A stretch of DNA of 64,000 nucleotides from DATAEG01 sp963703085 (GTDB lineage: Bacteria; Actinomycetota; Actinomycetes; Mycobacteriales; Jatrophihabitantaceae). Each line of letters starts with the position of its first letter. The first letter of the stretch is position 1. The notes beneath the pieces were generated by a model that was not told where the DNA came from, did no database searches, and saw only the letters and a program-made list of their open reading frames with translations. Positions 1 to 9,217 of this stretch are shown piece after piece. The DNA is taken from NCBI GenBank assembly GCA_963703085.1, contig OY969789.1:2976001-3040000 (forward strand). The letters run 5' to 3'. The translations under genes and the position numbers were made by a program.

Positions 1-11
1 ACACCCCGCCC

Positions 12-806
12 ATGGCGCTCGTGCCACCGCCCCCGCCGCTGCCACCGCCACCGGCAGTCCAGCCGCTGGAGAAATACGATCTGCCCTCGGTGAATTTCGA
101 GCTGCCCCCGCTCACCATCGACCCGCAGTCCGTCGACGAAGCAGATGGCGGTGCGCCGGCCGCGTCCGTGGCAGCACCGCCGCCGACGCCGGATCCAGCA
201 CCGGATGCTTTCTCGTCCCGGCCCACGCCACGACCCACGCCACCGGCCGCTGCGGCGGCGCCGCTATGGCAGCCGACGCTCGGCCCGAGCACCGGTCCGC
301 CGCCGCGGTCGTGGGCTCCTCGGCCGGTGCCGCCGGCCCCGCCAGGGTCCCGCGGCGGCAACCGCTCTACCTATGTGCGGGCGGCCAACACCCCGGGCAC
401 CGGGCGCAAGAAGAGCAAGCTGGGCTGCCTGCCGATCATCCTCATCGCACTCGTCGTCGTCGGGATCAACGTCGGCCAGGCGGTCTATCACCGATTCGCG
501 GTGCCTTCCGGCGTCGGCGCCGCAGTGCGGGACTATTACCTCAACATGGAGCTGAACCGCCCGCAGGACGCCCGGGACGACATCTGCCTGTCGTATCGGC
601 CTGTCTGGGACACGGCCCAGCGGGACCCGCGAAGCGACATCAACGCCGACATCGGCTCCGAGACGGTCAGCAAGGGCAGGAAATCCGGTAGCGGTTGGAA
701 GGTGCCGGTCACCGTGCGGCTGAAGACCGGACGCACCGAATCGAAATCGCTGAAGGTGATCAAGGAATTCGGCGACTATGAAATCTGTGGCGGGTTGGTG
801 CCGTGA
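12..806 (+). CDS. Proline-rich single-pass membrane protein, possibly 5'-partial
   Basis: No named family recognised. The first 130 residues are dominated by proline and alanine (for example PPPPPLPPPP near the start). A basic KKSK stretch is followed by one hydrophobic segment at about residues 138-158, then a C-terminal domain of about 95 residues. That topology suggests a cytoplasmic disordered arm, a membrane anchor and a small extracytoplasmic domain, as in the DUF4878-like tails of actinobacterial envelope proteins; this last point is inference. The frame is open to the window edge and the upstream codons also encode Thr-Pro-Pro, so the true start may lie outside the window. Its stop overlaps the GTG start of dusB (GTGA), implying coupled translation. 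Confidence 0.7.
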   Translation: MALVPPPPPLPPPPAVQPLEKYDLPSVNFELPPLTIDPQSVDEADGGAPAASVAAPPPTPDPAPDAFSSRPTPRPTPPAAAAAPLWQPTLGPSTGPPPRSWAPRPVPPAPPGSRGGNRSTYVRAANTPGTGRKKSKLGCLPIILIALVVVGINVGQAVYHRFAVPSGVGAAVRDYYLNMELNRPQDARDDICLSYRPVWDTAQRDPRSDINADIGSETVSKGRKSGSGWKVPVTVRLKTGRTESKSLKVIKEFGDYEICGGLVP

Positions 807-1939
807 CGACGACGAGCTTCGCGCCGTTGCGATTGTCCGAGCGGGTGATAGCCGATCCGCCTGTCGTGCTTGCCCCGATGGCGGGGATCACCAACGTCGC
901 GTTCCGCCGGCTGTGCCGCGGCTACGGGGCGGGGTTGTACGTCAGCGAAATGATTACCAGCAGGGCGTTGGTGGAACGCAATGCGAAGACGATGAAGCTC
1001 ATCCGATTCGCTGCCGACGAGCGACCGCGGAGCATCCAGCTCTACGGCGTTGATCCGCAGGTGGTGGGCGGCGCGGTGCGGATGATCGTCGAGGACGACC
1101 TGGCCGACCACGTCGACCTCAACTTCGGCTGTCCCGTTCCCAAGGTGACCCGCAAAGGAGGTGGCGCAGCGCTGCCGTGGCGAATCGGACTCTTCGACGA
1201 CATCGTCCGCTCCGCGGTGCGAGCCGCCTCCGGTGCCGTCCCGGTCACGGTCAAGATGCGCGTCGGCATCGACGACCAGCATCGGACGTATCGGGAAGCC
1301 GGCCTGCGCGCCCAGGAGGCCGGCGCCGCGCACGTCGCGCTGCACGGGCGAACTGCGAACCAGCTGTACAGCGGCACGGCTGATTGGGAACCGATCGCGG
1401 ACCTGGTGCAGCTGTTGGACATTCCGGTGCTCGGAAACGGCGACATCTGGGAGGCCGACGACGCCCTACGGATGATGCAGCAGACCGGCTGCGCCGGCGT
1501 TGTCGTCGGCCGAGGGTGCCTGGGGCGTCCCTGGCTGTTCGCCGATCTCGCGGCAGCGTTCGCAGGCGATCCGACGCGGCTGCGCCCGGATCTGGCCGCG
1601 GTTGCCGAAACAATGCGCCGGCACGCCGGACTTCTTGCCGAGTGGCTCGGCGAGGACCACGGCCTGCCCGACTTCCGCAAGCACGTGGCCTGGTATCTCA
1701 AGGGTTTCGCGGTAGGCAGCTCGCTACGCTCGGCGCTCGGTTGCGTTTCAACTCTCACCGAGCTGGATGACCTGCTCGATCAGCTCGATCTGACGCAGCC
1801 GTTTCCCGCCGACGTGATCGGCCGGCCGCGCGGTCGTACCACCAGTCCGCGTCCGGTCTCCTTGCCGGAGGGCTGGCTGGCATCACGCAACATCCGCACC
1901 GTGCCTTTCGGCGCCGAACTGGACAACTCCGGCGGCTAA
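803..1939 (+). CDS. dusB: tRNA-dihydrouridine synthase, DusB type
   Basis: FMN-dependent reduction of uridine to dihydrouridine in the D-loop of tRNAs, in the cytoplasm. The N-terminal TIM barrel shows the family signatures: the APMAGITN motif that contacts FMN, the NFGCPVPKV motif containing the catalytic Cys (about residue 110), the KMR stretch at the phosphate site, and GNGDI near the C-terminal end of the barrel. A helical tRNA-binding tail follows. The length of 378 residues is normal for actinobacterial DusB. The GTG start overlaps the upstream stop by four bases. The gene converges on a decayed HNH gene. Confidence 0.95.
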   Translation: MTTTSFAPLRLSERVIADPPVVLAPMAGITNVAFRRLCRGYGAGLYVSEMITSRALVERNAKTMKLIRFAADERPRSIQLYGVDPQVVGGAVRMIVEDDLADHVDLNFGCPVPKVTRKGGGAALPWRIGLFDDIVRSAVRAASGAVPVTVKMRVGIDDQHRTYREAGLRAQEAGAAHVALHGRTANQLYSGTADWEPIADLVQLLDIPVLGNGDIWEADDALRMMQQTGCAGVVVGRGCLGRPWLFADLAAAFAGDPTRLRPDLAAVAETMRRHAGLLAEWLGEDHGLPDFRKHVAWYLKGFAVGSSLRSALGCVSTLTELDDLLDQLDLTQPFPADVIGRPRGRTTSPRPVSLPEGWLASRNIRTVPFGAELDNSGG

Positions 1940-2015
1940 GGCGCCGCCTGGACGCGTCGTGGACACGCTGACGCGGGTATCCCGTATTAGGGCGACTTCC
2001 CCGTATCGCGCGGTG

Positions 2016-3391
2016 TCAGAAGGGTGGCGGGTCGGGATCAGCGGTTGACCCGGCCGGGCCGGCAGGCCGGGTGGGCTCGGGCTCGACCGTGGTGGGTAGC
2101 GGACTTGGTTTGGTGCGGTAGGTGTGGCCGGTGGGGCTGGTCCAGATAGTGGATCCGTCGGGCTGGCGCTGCGGTTGCCAGTGCGCGATGTGTTTGCAGC
2201 GGTGATGCCGCCGGCATAAGGGGTGCAGGTTCCCTGGGCACGTGGCGCCGCCGTCGCTGGCCGCCTCCAGATGGTCCAGATCGCACGCCACGGCGGGGCG
2301 GGTGCAGGAGGCGAAGGTGCAGGTTTGGTCGCGGGCGATGATGAACGCCGCCAACCGGGCCGGCGGCCGATACGTCCTACTGCCGTAATCGAGGAGCCGG
2401 CCGTGGTCGTCGGTGAGCAACCGCCGCCACGTGCCGGTGTCATCTGTGGCGATGCGCCGGGCCATCTGGGCGGGGATCGGGCCGTACCCGGCCAACTCAC
2501 CCGGCTGCTCATCCAGGCCCAGCAAGGTGGATGCGGCGACGGTGAGCTGCACCGCCGGCCGCGCCGCCATGCCGACGCGTCAGGGCCGGGTCGGCCAGGG
2601 CGGAGTCGGCCAGGGTGACCAGCGCATCCGCGCGACGCTGATCCGCCGACCGGCTGTCCCCGCCGTTGCCGAAGATGGTTTCTGCAGGCGATGGCGTCGA
2701 TCGCGGTCAGCACCGTGGCGGCGCCGTCGGCCGGGAGGTAGGCCCAGAGCTGGGCCATGCCGTGCAGGTCGGGGGTGAGCACCACCCGCCGCTGCTCCAC
2801 CGCGTCGGCGTGCCGCTCCTGCTCGCCGGCCGGGTCCAGACGCCAGCACCGCCCGCGCCACCGAGGCCCGGAACTGGCTGACCGTCTGCTCCGCAGGCCT
2901 GGTCGAGGACGCGTTCTTCGACCGCGCGGGCGATGTCGGGGTCGAGGTGCAGGACGGCGGAGGCGAGCAGCTCGGCGTGCCGGGCGGTGATGTCCCCGGC
3001 CCGCAACGCTGCCAGCGTCTTCCGCAGCGTGGTGGTGAGCATCTCGGCGCGGTGCACCTGGGTCGCGGCGGTGGCCGGTGCGATGCGCAGCACCGCGGCG
3101 ATCTCCTGGATCGACCACTTGTCGTTGCTCGGGTCGTCCCGGGAGATGGCGGCGAGCAGCTCGATCTGCCGGGCCGCGTCGAACCCGGCCTGCCGGCGCA
3201 ACACCACCAGCAGATCCACTCGACCCACCTCCGAAGACTCGAGAGGGTGCGGCGAACTGAGCGGCGTGCACCGAATCCGGGGTCGGCGCCAGCTCGGCCA
3301 GGGCGGCGACTGAGTCGTCGGGCAGGGTCAGCACATCCACCGGCGACGGCACATACTCCTCGCCGCTCGTGCTGTTCTCCCCGTCGTGCAT
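2016..3391 (-). pseudogene. DUF222 / HNH endonuclease (REP13E12 family), five frameshifts
   Basis: Homology to a DUF222-HNH protein continues across the whole region but in changing frames. The N-terminus starts at 3391. The DUF222 helices (VDLLVVLRRQAGF) follow in a second frame, then EQTVSQFRASVARAV in a third, then EQERHADAVEQRRVV and GDSRSADQRRADALV. The HNH end carries CTFASC, DLDHLEAASDGG and the LCRRHH zinc/nuclease core in the 2016-2570 stretch. Frame changes fall near 3245, 2895, 2840, 2685 and 2565, and each equals one extra base. The intact gene would encode roughly 450 residues. The family is multi-copy and poorly understood in actinobacteria. Either this copy is dead or the assembly carries errors here. 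Confidence 0.85.
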
Positions 3392-3753
3392 GACCCAATT
3401 CTAGGTCGAGGTAGTGACAATTTCGGGCTATCCACAGACCCAATCCGAAGGAGTTTTCCCTTACTGCATAGGGCGAAACGCAAGGCTCGCAGCGCAACCG
3501 ACGAGCGCAGGACCGAAGCGAAACCGCAACCCGACAGCGCAACCAGAAGCCCCTCCCACCCGTCGCTGCCAGTAGTAAACCGGACCGAGCTGGAACCGCA
3601 CCCCGACACCGAACCACCCCGGAACCGCAACACGCAGGGCGACCCCCAGCCCGCAGGTCGACAACTAGGACTCCGATCACAGACCGGAAGCCTTTCGAGC
3701 GCTTACCCTGTGGCCAACCCGCTCACGATCATCATCAGCGCGACTGGAGTCCC
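3392..3753. other. Intergenic stretch upstream of ppdK
   Basis: About 360 bases between the divergent HNH pseudogene and ppdK. No supportable gene is seen. The 3500-3650 part is rich in GAACCGCA- and CGCAACC-like pieces, a weak low-complexity repetition. No clear -35/-10 pair, terminator or Shine-Dalgarno sequence was found before the ppdK ATG. The ppdK promoter is presumably within the last 100 bases. Confidence 0.5.
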
Positions 3754-6432
3754 ATGGTCAAGTACGTGTACGACTTCGCTGAGGGCAACAAAGACCTGAA
3801 GGATCTGCTCGGTGGCAAGGGCGCGAACCTCGCCGAGATGACGAACCTCGGATTGCCGGTGCCGCCCGGATTCACCATCACCACCGAGGCCTGCCAGGCG
3901 TATCTGAAGAGCGGCCGGGAGCCGGCCGAGCTGGCTGCCGAAGTAAGTGAGCACCTGACCACGCTCGAGAAGGCGATGGGTAAGACTCTCGGCCAGTCCG
4001 ACGACCCACTGCTGGTCTCGGTCCGGTCCGGGGCCAAGTTCTCCATGCCCGGGATGATGGAGACGGTCCTGAACATCGGCCTGAACGACGCTTCGGTGCG
4101 TGGCCTGGCCGCCCAGGCCGGCAACGAGCGATTTGCCTTCGATTCGTACCGTCGGCTCATCCAGATGTTCGGCAAGACTGTGCTGGGCATCGACGGCGAG
4201 CACTTCGAGGAGGCGCTCGACGCGGCGAAGCACGCGAAGGACACCACGAACGACCTCGACCTGGACGCCGAGGACATGCGCAAGCTCGTCGAGACCTTCA
4301 AGCAGGTCGTCGTCAAGCACGCAGGGCGGGAGTTCCCGCAGGAGCCGCGCGAGCAGATGGACCTCGCGGTGCGCGCCGTCTTCGACTCGTGGAACACCGG
4401 CCGCGCCGTCATCTACCGCCGTCAGGAACGCATCCCGGCAGATCTCGGCACCGCCGTCAACATCGTCTCGATGGTGTTCGGCAACCTGGACATGGACTCC
4501 GGCACCGGTGTTGCCTTCACCCGCGACCCGGCTTCCGGCGCGCAAGGGGTCTACGGCGACTACCTGCAGAACGCGCAGGGCGAGGACGTCGTGGCCGGTA
4601 TCCGCAACACGCTGCCGCTGCCTGACCTGGAGAAGCTCGACAAGAAGTCCTACGACGAGCTGATGTCGATCATGCAGACGCTCGAAGAGCACTACCTCGA
4701 CCTGTGCGACATCGAATTCACCATCGAGCGCGGCAAGCTCTGGATGCTGCAGACCCGGGTGGGCAAGCGCACCGCCGCGGCAGCCTTCCGGATCGCCACC
4801 CAACTGGTGGACCAAGGCCTGATCGACATGGACGAGGCGTTGCAGCGAGTCACCGGTGCGCAGCTGTCGCACCTGATGTTCCCGCGCTTCGACGACTCGC
4901 AAGCGCACAAGAAGATTGCTCAGGGGATGAACGCGTCGCCGGGGGCAGCTGTCGGGAAGGTCGTGTTCGACTCCTACACGGCGGTGAAGTGGTCGCGATC
5001 CGGTGAGGATGTGATCCTGGTGCGCCGCGAGACCAACCCGGACGACCTGGCCGGAATGGTCGCCGCGCGCGGCATTCTCACCAGCCGGGGCGGGAAGACC
5101 TCGCATGCCGCAGTCGTCGCCCGCGGCATGGGCAAGACCTGTGTTTGTGGCGCGGAGTCGATCGACGTACGGACGAAGGAGCGCCGCTTTCACGCGAAGG
5201 GCGGTGTCGAGGTTCACGAAGGCGACATCATCTCCATCGACGGCAGCACCGGTGAGGTCTTCCTGGGCGAGGTGCCCGTCGTCGATTCGCCCGTGGTGCG
5301 CTACTTCGAAGGTGATGAGACCGCCGCCGGCGACGAGTTGGTCCAGGCGGTCGACCGCATCATGAGCCACGCCGACGGGCAACGCCGAATGTCGGTACGG
5401 GCCAACGCCGATACCGAAGAAGACGCCGAGCGGGCGCGGCGGTTCGGCGCCCAAGGCATCGGGCTGTGCCGGACCGAGCACATGTTCCTCGGCGAGCGCA
5501 GACCGCTGGTGCAGGCGTTGATCCTTGCCGATACCGACGAGGAACGTGATCGCGAACTGGCCGAGCTGTTGCCGATGCAGCGAGAGGACTTCGTCGGCAT
5601 TCTGCGGGCGATGGACGGGCTTCCGGTCACGATTCGGCTGCTCGATCCACCGCTGCACGAGTTTCTGCCCGACATCACCGAACTGTCGGTGCGCGTCGCG
5701 GTTGCCGAAGCTCGCGGAGAGAAGCAGGAGGGCGACCTACGTCTACTGCAGGCGGTGCACAAGTTGCACGAGCAGAACCCCATGCTCGGCCTGCGGGGGG
5801 TCCGCCTCGGTCTGGTCATTCCCGGCCTGTTCGCCATGCAGTCCCGGGCCATCCTCGAAGCCGCCGCCGTACGGATCAAGGAAGGTGGCGTCCCGCGGGT
5901 GGAGATCATGGTGCCGCTGGTCGGTGCCGTGCAGGAATTCGAGACGGTCAAGCAGGACATCATCCAGGTCGCCCGGGAGGTGCGCGCCGAGACCGGCGTA
6001 CATCTGGAGTTCCTCGTCGGCACGATGATCGAACTGCCGCGCGCGGCGCTGACCGCGGAGCAGATCGCCGATGCCGCAGAGTTCTTCTCCTTCGGCACGA
6101 ACGACCTCACCCAGACCACGTGGGGATTCTCCCGCGACGACGTGGAGGCGGCGTTCTTCGCGGCATATCTCGAGAAGGGCATCTTCGGGGTCTCCCCGTT
6201 CGAGTCCATCGACGTCGAGGGTGTCGGTGAACTGGTTCGCATCGGAGCAGAGAAGGGCCGTTCGCACCGTCCTGGCCTGAAGCTGGGCGTCTGCGGCGAA
6301 CATGGCGGCGACCCGGATTCGGTGCACTTCTTCGAGCGGGTCGGTCTGGATTACGTCTCCTGCTCACCGTTCCGGGTGCCGGTAGCCCGGCTCGAGGCCG
6401 GCCGCGCCCGCGGCGGCCCCGAGGTGGAGTAG
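3754..6432 (+). CDS. ppdK: Pyruvate, phosphate dikinase
   Basis: Cytoplasmic enzyme interconverting pyruvate + ATP + phosphate and PEP + AMP + pyrophosphate. All three domains are present in 892 residues. The N-terminal ATP-grasp nucleotide domain carries GGKGANLAEM and SVRSGAKFSMPGMM. The swivelling phosphohistidine domain carries GGKTSHAAVVARGMGK, with the phospho-acceptor His at 451. The C-terminal PEP/pyruvate TIM barrel carries GLCRTEHMF and CGEHGGDP, with the catalytic Cys at 847. Length and motif spacing match bacterial PpdK. The N-terminus (MVKYVYDFAEG) matches the usual family start, although no strong Shine-Dalgarno precedes it. It stands alone rather than in an obvious operon. Confidence 0.97.
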   Translation: MVKYVYDFAEGNKDLKDLLGGKGANLAEMTNLGLPVPPGFTITTEACQAYLKSGREPAELAAEVSEHLTTLEKAMGKTLGQSDDPLLVSVRSGAKFSMPGMMETVLNIGLNDASVRGLAAQAGNERFAFDSYRRLIQMFGKTVLGIDGEHFEEALDAAKHAKDTTNDLDLDAEDMRKLVETFKQVVVKHAGREFPQEPREQMDLAVRAVFDSWNTGRAVIYRRQERIPADLGTAVNIVSMVFGNLDMDSGTGVAFTRDPASGAQGVYGDYLQNAQGEDVVAGIRNTLPLPDLEKLDKKSYDELMSIMQTLEEHYLDLCDIEFTIERGKLWMLQTRVGKRTAAAAFRIATQLVDQGLIDMDEALQRVTGAQLSHLMFPRFDDSQAHKKIAQGMNASPGAAVGKVVFDSYTAVKWSRSGEDVILVRRETNPDDLAGMVAARGILTSRGGKTSHAAVVARGMGKTCVCGAESIDVRTKERRFHAKGGVEVHEGDIISIDGSTGEVFLGEVPVVDSPVVRYFEGDETAAGDELVQAVDRIMSHADGQRRMSVRANADTEEDAERARRFGAQGIGLCRTEHMFLGERRPLVQALILADTDEERDRELAELLPMQREDFVGILRAMDGLPVTIRLLDPPLHEFLPDITELSVRVAVAEARGEKQEGDLRLLQAVHKLHEQNPMLGLRGVRLGLVIPGLFAMQSRAILEAAAVRIKEGGVPRVEIMVPLVGAVQEFETVKQDIIQVAREVRAETGVHLEFLVGTMIELPRAALTAEQIADAAEFFSFGTNDLTQTTWGFSRDDVEAAFFAAYLEKGIFGVSPFESIDVEGVGELVRIGAEKGRSHRPGLKLGVCGEHGGDPDSVHFFERVGLDYVSCSPFRVPVARLEAGRARGGPEVE

Positions 6433-6545
6433 CAGATCGCGAACCCGCCGCGGTAGGTGGAGTTCCCGCCGACCGTCGGTCCAGGCGGGTGCGTTCGGCT
6501 GAGCGCGCGAAGCCGGCGCCATAGGTACAGCGGTAGGTTGGTGGG

Positions 6546-7025
6546 GTGGTGTTCTCGCGTCGCGGCCGTCAGGTCGCGAAGGATCTGACCTCTCGTACGT
6601 TGCGCCCAGCCGGCACGACCCGGACTGTTCCCACCACTGCCTTGTTGCAGCAGATTCTCGATGAGTTCGGACTGCTGCACGGCATCGATGACGACGGTGA
6701 TCTGGTCGTTCGGTGGGAACGCTGCAGCATCTACTTCTTCCATTACGGGGAGCAGGGCGAAGTCCTGCAGGCTCGGCTCTACGTCAACCAGCGCTACGAG
6801 GTGGAGATGCGACCGGCGCTGGTGGCGCTGCTCGACGACTGGAACCGGACGAAGCTCTTCCCGAAGGCGTACACCGTGCTGCCCGACGACGGCCGGGTGG
6901 GGGTGTGCGCCGAGCACGCCTATGACTTCGAGGTCGGTGCGGCGCGCGATCAGGTCAAAGAAACGATCAAGGTGTGGATTCAGACCCTGCTCAACTTCGC
7001 CGACTGGCTCGACGAGCAGGTGTGA
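6546..7025 (+). CDS. YbjN-domain protein
   Basis: A 159-residue protein matching the YbjN (bacterial sensory transduction regulator) fold, seen also in type III secretion chaperones. Supporting segments are the RWERCSIYFFHYGEQGEVLQ strand region, the LLDDWNRTKLFPKA motif and the amphipathic C-terminal helix around IQTLLNFADWLDEQ. In actinobacteria such small proteins often sit near housekeeping genes and their molecular role is not established. The GTG start at 6546 is chosen from tandem GTG codons and could shift by a few residues. Its stop overlaps the start of the dgt-murQ frame (GTGA), so the two are probably co-translated. Confidence 0.8.
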   Translation: MVFSRRGRQVAKDLTSRTLRPAGTTRTVPTTALLQQILDEFGLLHGIDDDGDLVVRWERCSIYFFHYGEQGEVLQARLYVNQRYEVEMRPALVALLDDWNRTKLFPKAYTVLPDDGRVGVCAEHAYDFEVGAARDQVKETIKVWIQTLLNFADWLDEQV

Positions 7026-9205
7026 GCGCTACCGAATCGACCGCATCCGGCGTGCAGCGGCGCGTCACCGAGGCGGACAAGCGCGATCAGTACGTCGGTA
7101 ATCCGCCGCGTGGCGAGTTCGCGCGCGATCGGGCCCGGGTGTTGCACAGCTCAGCATTCCGACGCCTCGCCGACAAGACCCAAGTCGTGGTGCCGGGCGA
7201 GGACGACTTCCCGCGCACCCGGCTCACCCACTCGCTCGAGGTGGCACAGCTCGCTCGAGAGATGGGTGCGGCATTGGGCTGTGACCCGGACGTGACCGAT
7301 ACCGCCGGGCTGGCCCACGACCTCGGCCACCCGCCGTTCGGGCACACCGGCGAGGATGCGCTGGACGCGGTCGCCTCGTCGATCGGCGGCTTCGAGGGCA
7401 ACGCGCAGACGCTGCGCATCCTGACCCGGCTGGAACCCAAGGTCCTGGACGCGACGGGGGAGTCCGCAGGGCTGAACCTCACTCGGGCAGTGCTCGACGC
7501 CACGACGAAGTACCCGTGGCCGCGGCAGGCCGGCCGGCGCAAGTTCGGCGTGTACGCCGACGACCTGGCGGCGTTCGACTGGATCCGGGCCGGTGCTGAG
7601 CCGGATCGGCGCTGCCTGGAAGCGCAGGTGATGGACTGGGCGGACGACGTCGCGTACTCCGTCCATGACCTCGAGGACGGGGTCAACGCCGGACTGATCC
7701 GGATCGGCACGATCGATGCGGCGACCCGGGAGACGCTGTGCCGGATCGCCGCCGAGGTGTACTCGACGGTGCCCGGCGAGCGGCTCGCCCCGATGCTGGA
7801 CGACCTGTTGCAGCTACCGTCCATCCGCGAACTTGCCGGGTTCGACCGCTCGTTCCAGGCTCTGGCCGCGGCCAAGCGTACGACCAGCGAGCTGACCGGG
7901 CGGTTCACCGGCGCCGCCGTCGCGGCCACCCGGAACACGGCAGGGGAGGGCACGCTCTCGCGGTACGCCGCGGACCTGGTCGTGCCGGAGCGGGTCGCTG
8001 CCGAGTGCGCGCTGCTGAAGGCGCTCGCTGCCCACTTCGTGATGGATCGCCCGATCGCCAGGCGCCGCCGCGACGATCAGCAGCGGGTGCTCACCGAGTT
8101 GGTCGGCGCCCTCGTCGAGGTCGGTCCGGCCGTGCTCGACCCGCCCGCGGCAGCGGCCTGGCACGCCGCGGCCGACGAGGCTGCCCGGCTGCGGGTCGTG
8201 GTTGATCAGGTGGCGCAGCTGACCGACAGTGCAGCAACCGCGTGGCACCAGCGGGTCACCTCGGCAGCACGGTCGCCGCGGACGTTCGTCAGTGCGCTGG
8301 ACGCTCTGGCCACCGAGCAGAGCCGGCCCGACGCGGACGACCTCGAAACCATCCCCACCGAGCAGTTGATCGCCCGGCTCGTCGAGCACGAGAGCAGCGC
8401 GGTACGGGCGCTGGCCGACGTTATGCACCCGTTGGCGCGGGCCGCGGATGCGGTCGCCGAGCGGATGCGCGCCGGTGGTCGGCTGGTCTACGTGGGGGCC
8501 GGCACGCCCGGAAGGCTGGCCACCGTGGACGCCGCCGAATGCGTGCCCACCTTCGGCCTGGCGCCGGGTCTGGTCGTGGCGGTGATGGCTGGCGGAACCA
8601 TCGCGTCCACCCAGGCCGTGGAAGGTGCTGAGGACAACCGGGGCCTTGCCGAGGAGGACCTGGCCAGGCTGCGCCTCACGTCGGCCGACTCGCTCGTCGG
8701 CATCACGGCATCCGGGCGCACTCCGTATGTATTGGCCGCCCTCGCTGTGGCTCGTTCAGTCGGGGCGCTTACGGTTGGCATCACGAACAACATTGGCTCG
8801 CCGGTAGCGGCGGCGGCCGACATCGGCATCGAGATCAACTCGGGGCCGGAGGTGCTGGCCGGCTCCACCCGACTGGCCGCCGGCACGACCCAGAAGATCG
8901 CGCTCAATGCGCTCTCGACAGCGGTGATGGTCCGGCTGGGCAAGACCTACCGGGGGCGCATGGTGGACGTGCTGGCCACCAATGAGAAGTTGCGCCGCCG
9001 GTCGGTCCGCATCGTCCGTGAAGTGACCGGCGCTGACGAGACTCAGGCTGCGGCAGCCATCGCGGCTGCGGATGATCGGGTCAAGGTAGCCGTGGTGATG
9101 CTGCTGCACGGATTGACGGTTGCCGAAGCCGAAGCCGCGCTGGACCGCGCAGGCGGGCACATCGCCGCGATCGATCTAGGACCGGTGGGTTCGCGGCGGC
9201 GGTGA
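7022..9205 (+). CDS. dgt-murQ: Fused dGTPase and N-acetylmuramic acid 6-phosphate etherase (Dgt-MurQ)
   Basis: One uninterrupted frame of 727 residues. Residues 1 to about 424 are a complete deoxyguanosinetriphosphate triphosphohydrolase-like HD enzyme: RTRLTHSLEV with metal-ligand His70, GLAHDLGHPPFGH with His99-Asp100, GFEGNAQTLRIL, and the LRVVVDQVAQLTD tail typical of this family's C-terminus. Residues about 425-727 are a full-length MurQ, which splits MurNAc-6-P into GlcNAc-6-P and lactate: LATEQSRPDADDLETI (the usual MurQ start), GAGTPGRLA (usually GAGTSGRLG), DAAECVPTFG and AVEGAEDNRG, with both glutamates that align with E. coli Glu83 and Glu114, then VDVLATNEKLRRRSVRIV. No stop, ribosome site or start lies between the halves. 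The GTG start overlaps the ybjN-like stop. Known members of both families are separate proteins. Confidence 0.9.
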   Translation: MSATESTASGVQRRVTEADKRDQYVGNPPRGEFARDRARVLHSSAFRRLADKTQVVVPGEDDFPRTRLTHSLEVAQLAREMGAALGCDPDVTDTAGLAHDLGHPPFGHTGEDALDAVASSIGGFEGNAQTLRILTRLEPKVLDATGESAGLNLTRAVLDATTKYPWPRQAGRRKFGVYADDLAAFDWIRAGAEPDRRCLEAQVMDWADDVAYSVHDLEDGVNAGLIRIGTIDAATRETLCRIAAEVYSTVPGERLAPMLDDLLQLPSIRELAGFDRSFQALAAAKRTTSELTGRFTGAAVAATRNTAGEGTLSRYAADLVVPERVAAECALLKALAAHFVMDRPIARRRRDDQQRVLTELVGALVEVGPAVLDPPAAAAWHAAADEAARLRVVVDQVAQLTDSAATAWHQRVTSAARSPRTFVSALDALATEQSRPDADDLETIPTEQLIARLVEHESSAVRALADVMHPLARAADAVAERMRAGGRLVYVGAGTPGRLATVDAAECVPTFGLAPGLVVAVMAGGTIASTQAVEGAEDNRGLAEEDLARLRLTSADSLVGITASGRTPYVLAALAVARSVGALTVGITNNIGSPVAAAADIGIEINSGPEVLAGSTRLAAGTTQKIALNALSTAVMVRLGKTYRGRMVDVLATNEKLRRRSVRIVREVTGADETQAAAAIAAADDRVKVAVVMLLHGLTVAEAEAALDRAGGHIAAIDLGPVGSRRR

Positions 9206-9217
9206 CGTCCGGGGACT

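Noticed and set aside
3703..5658. Open frame of about 650 codons on the minus strand opposite ppdK
   Set aside because: It is a GC-rich antisense shadow of a gene whose protein is clearly conserved; its translation is repetitive and matches nothing.
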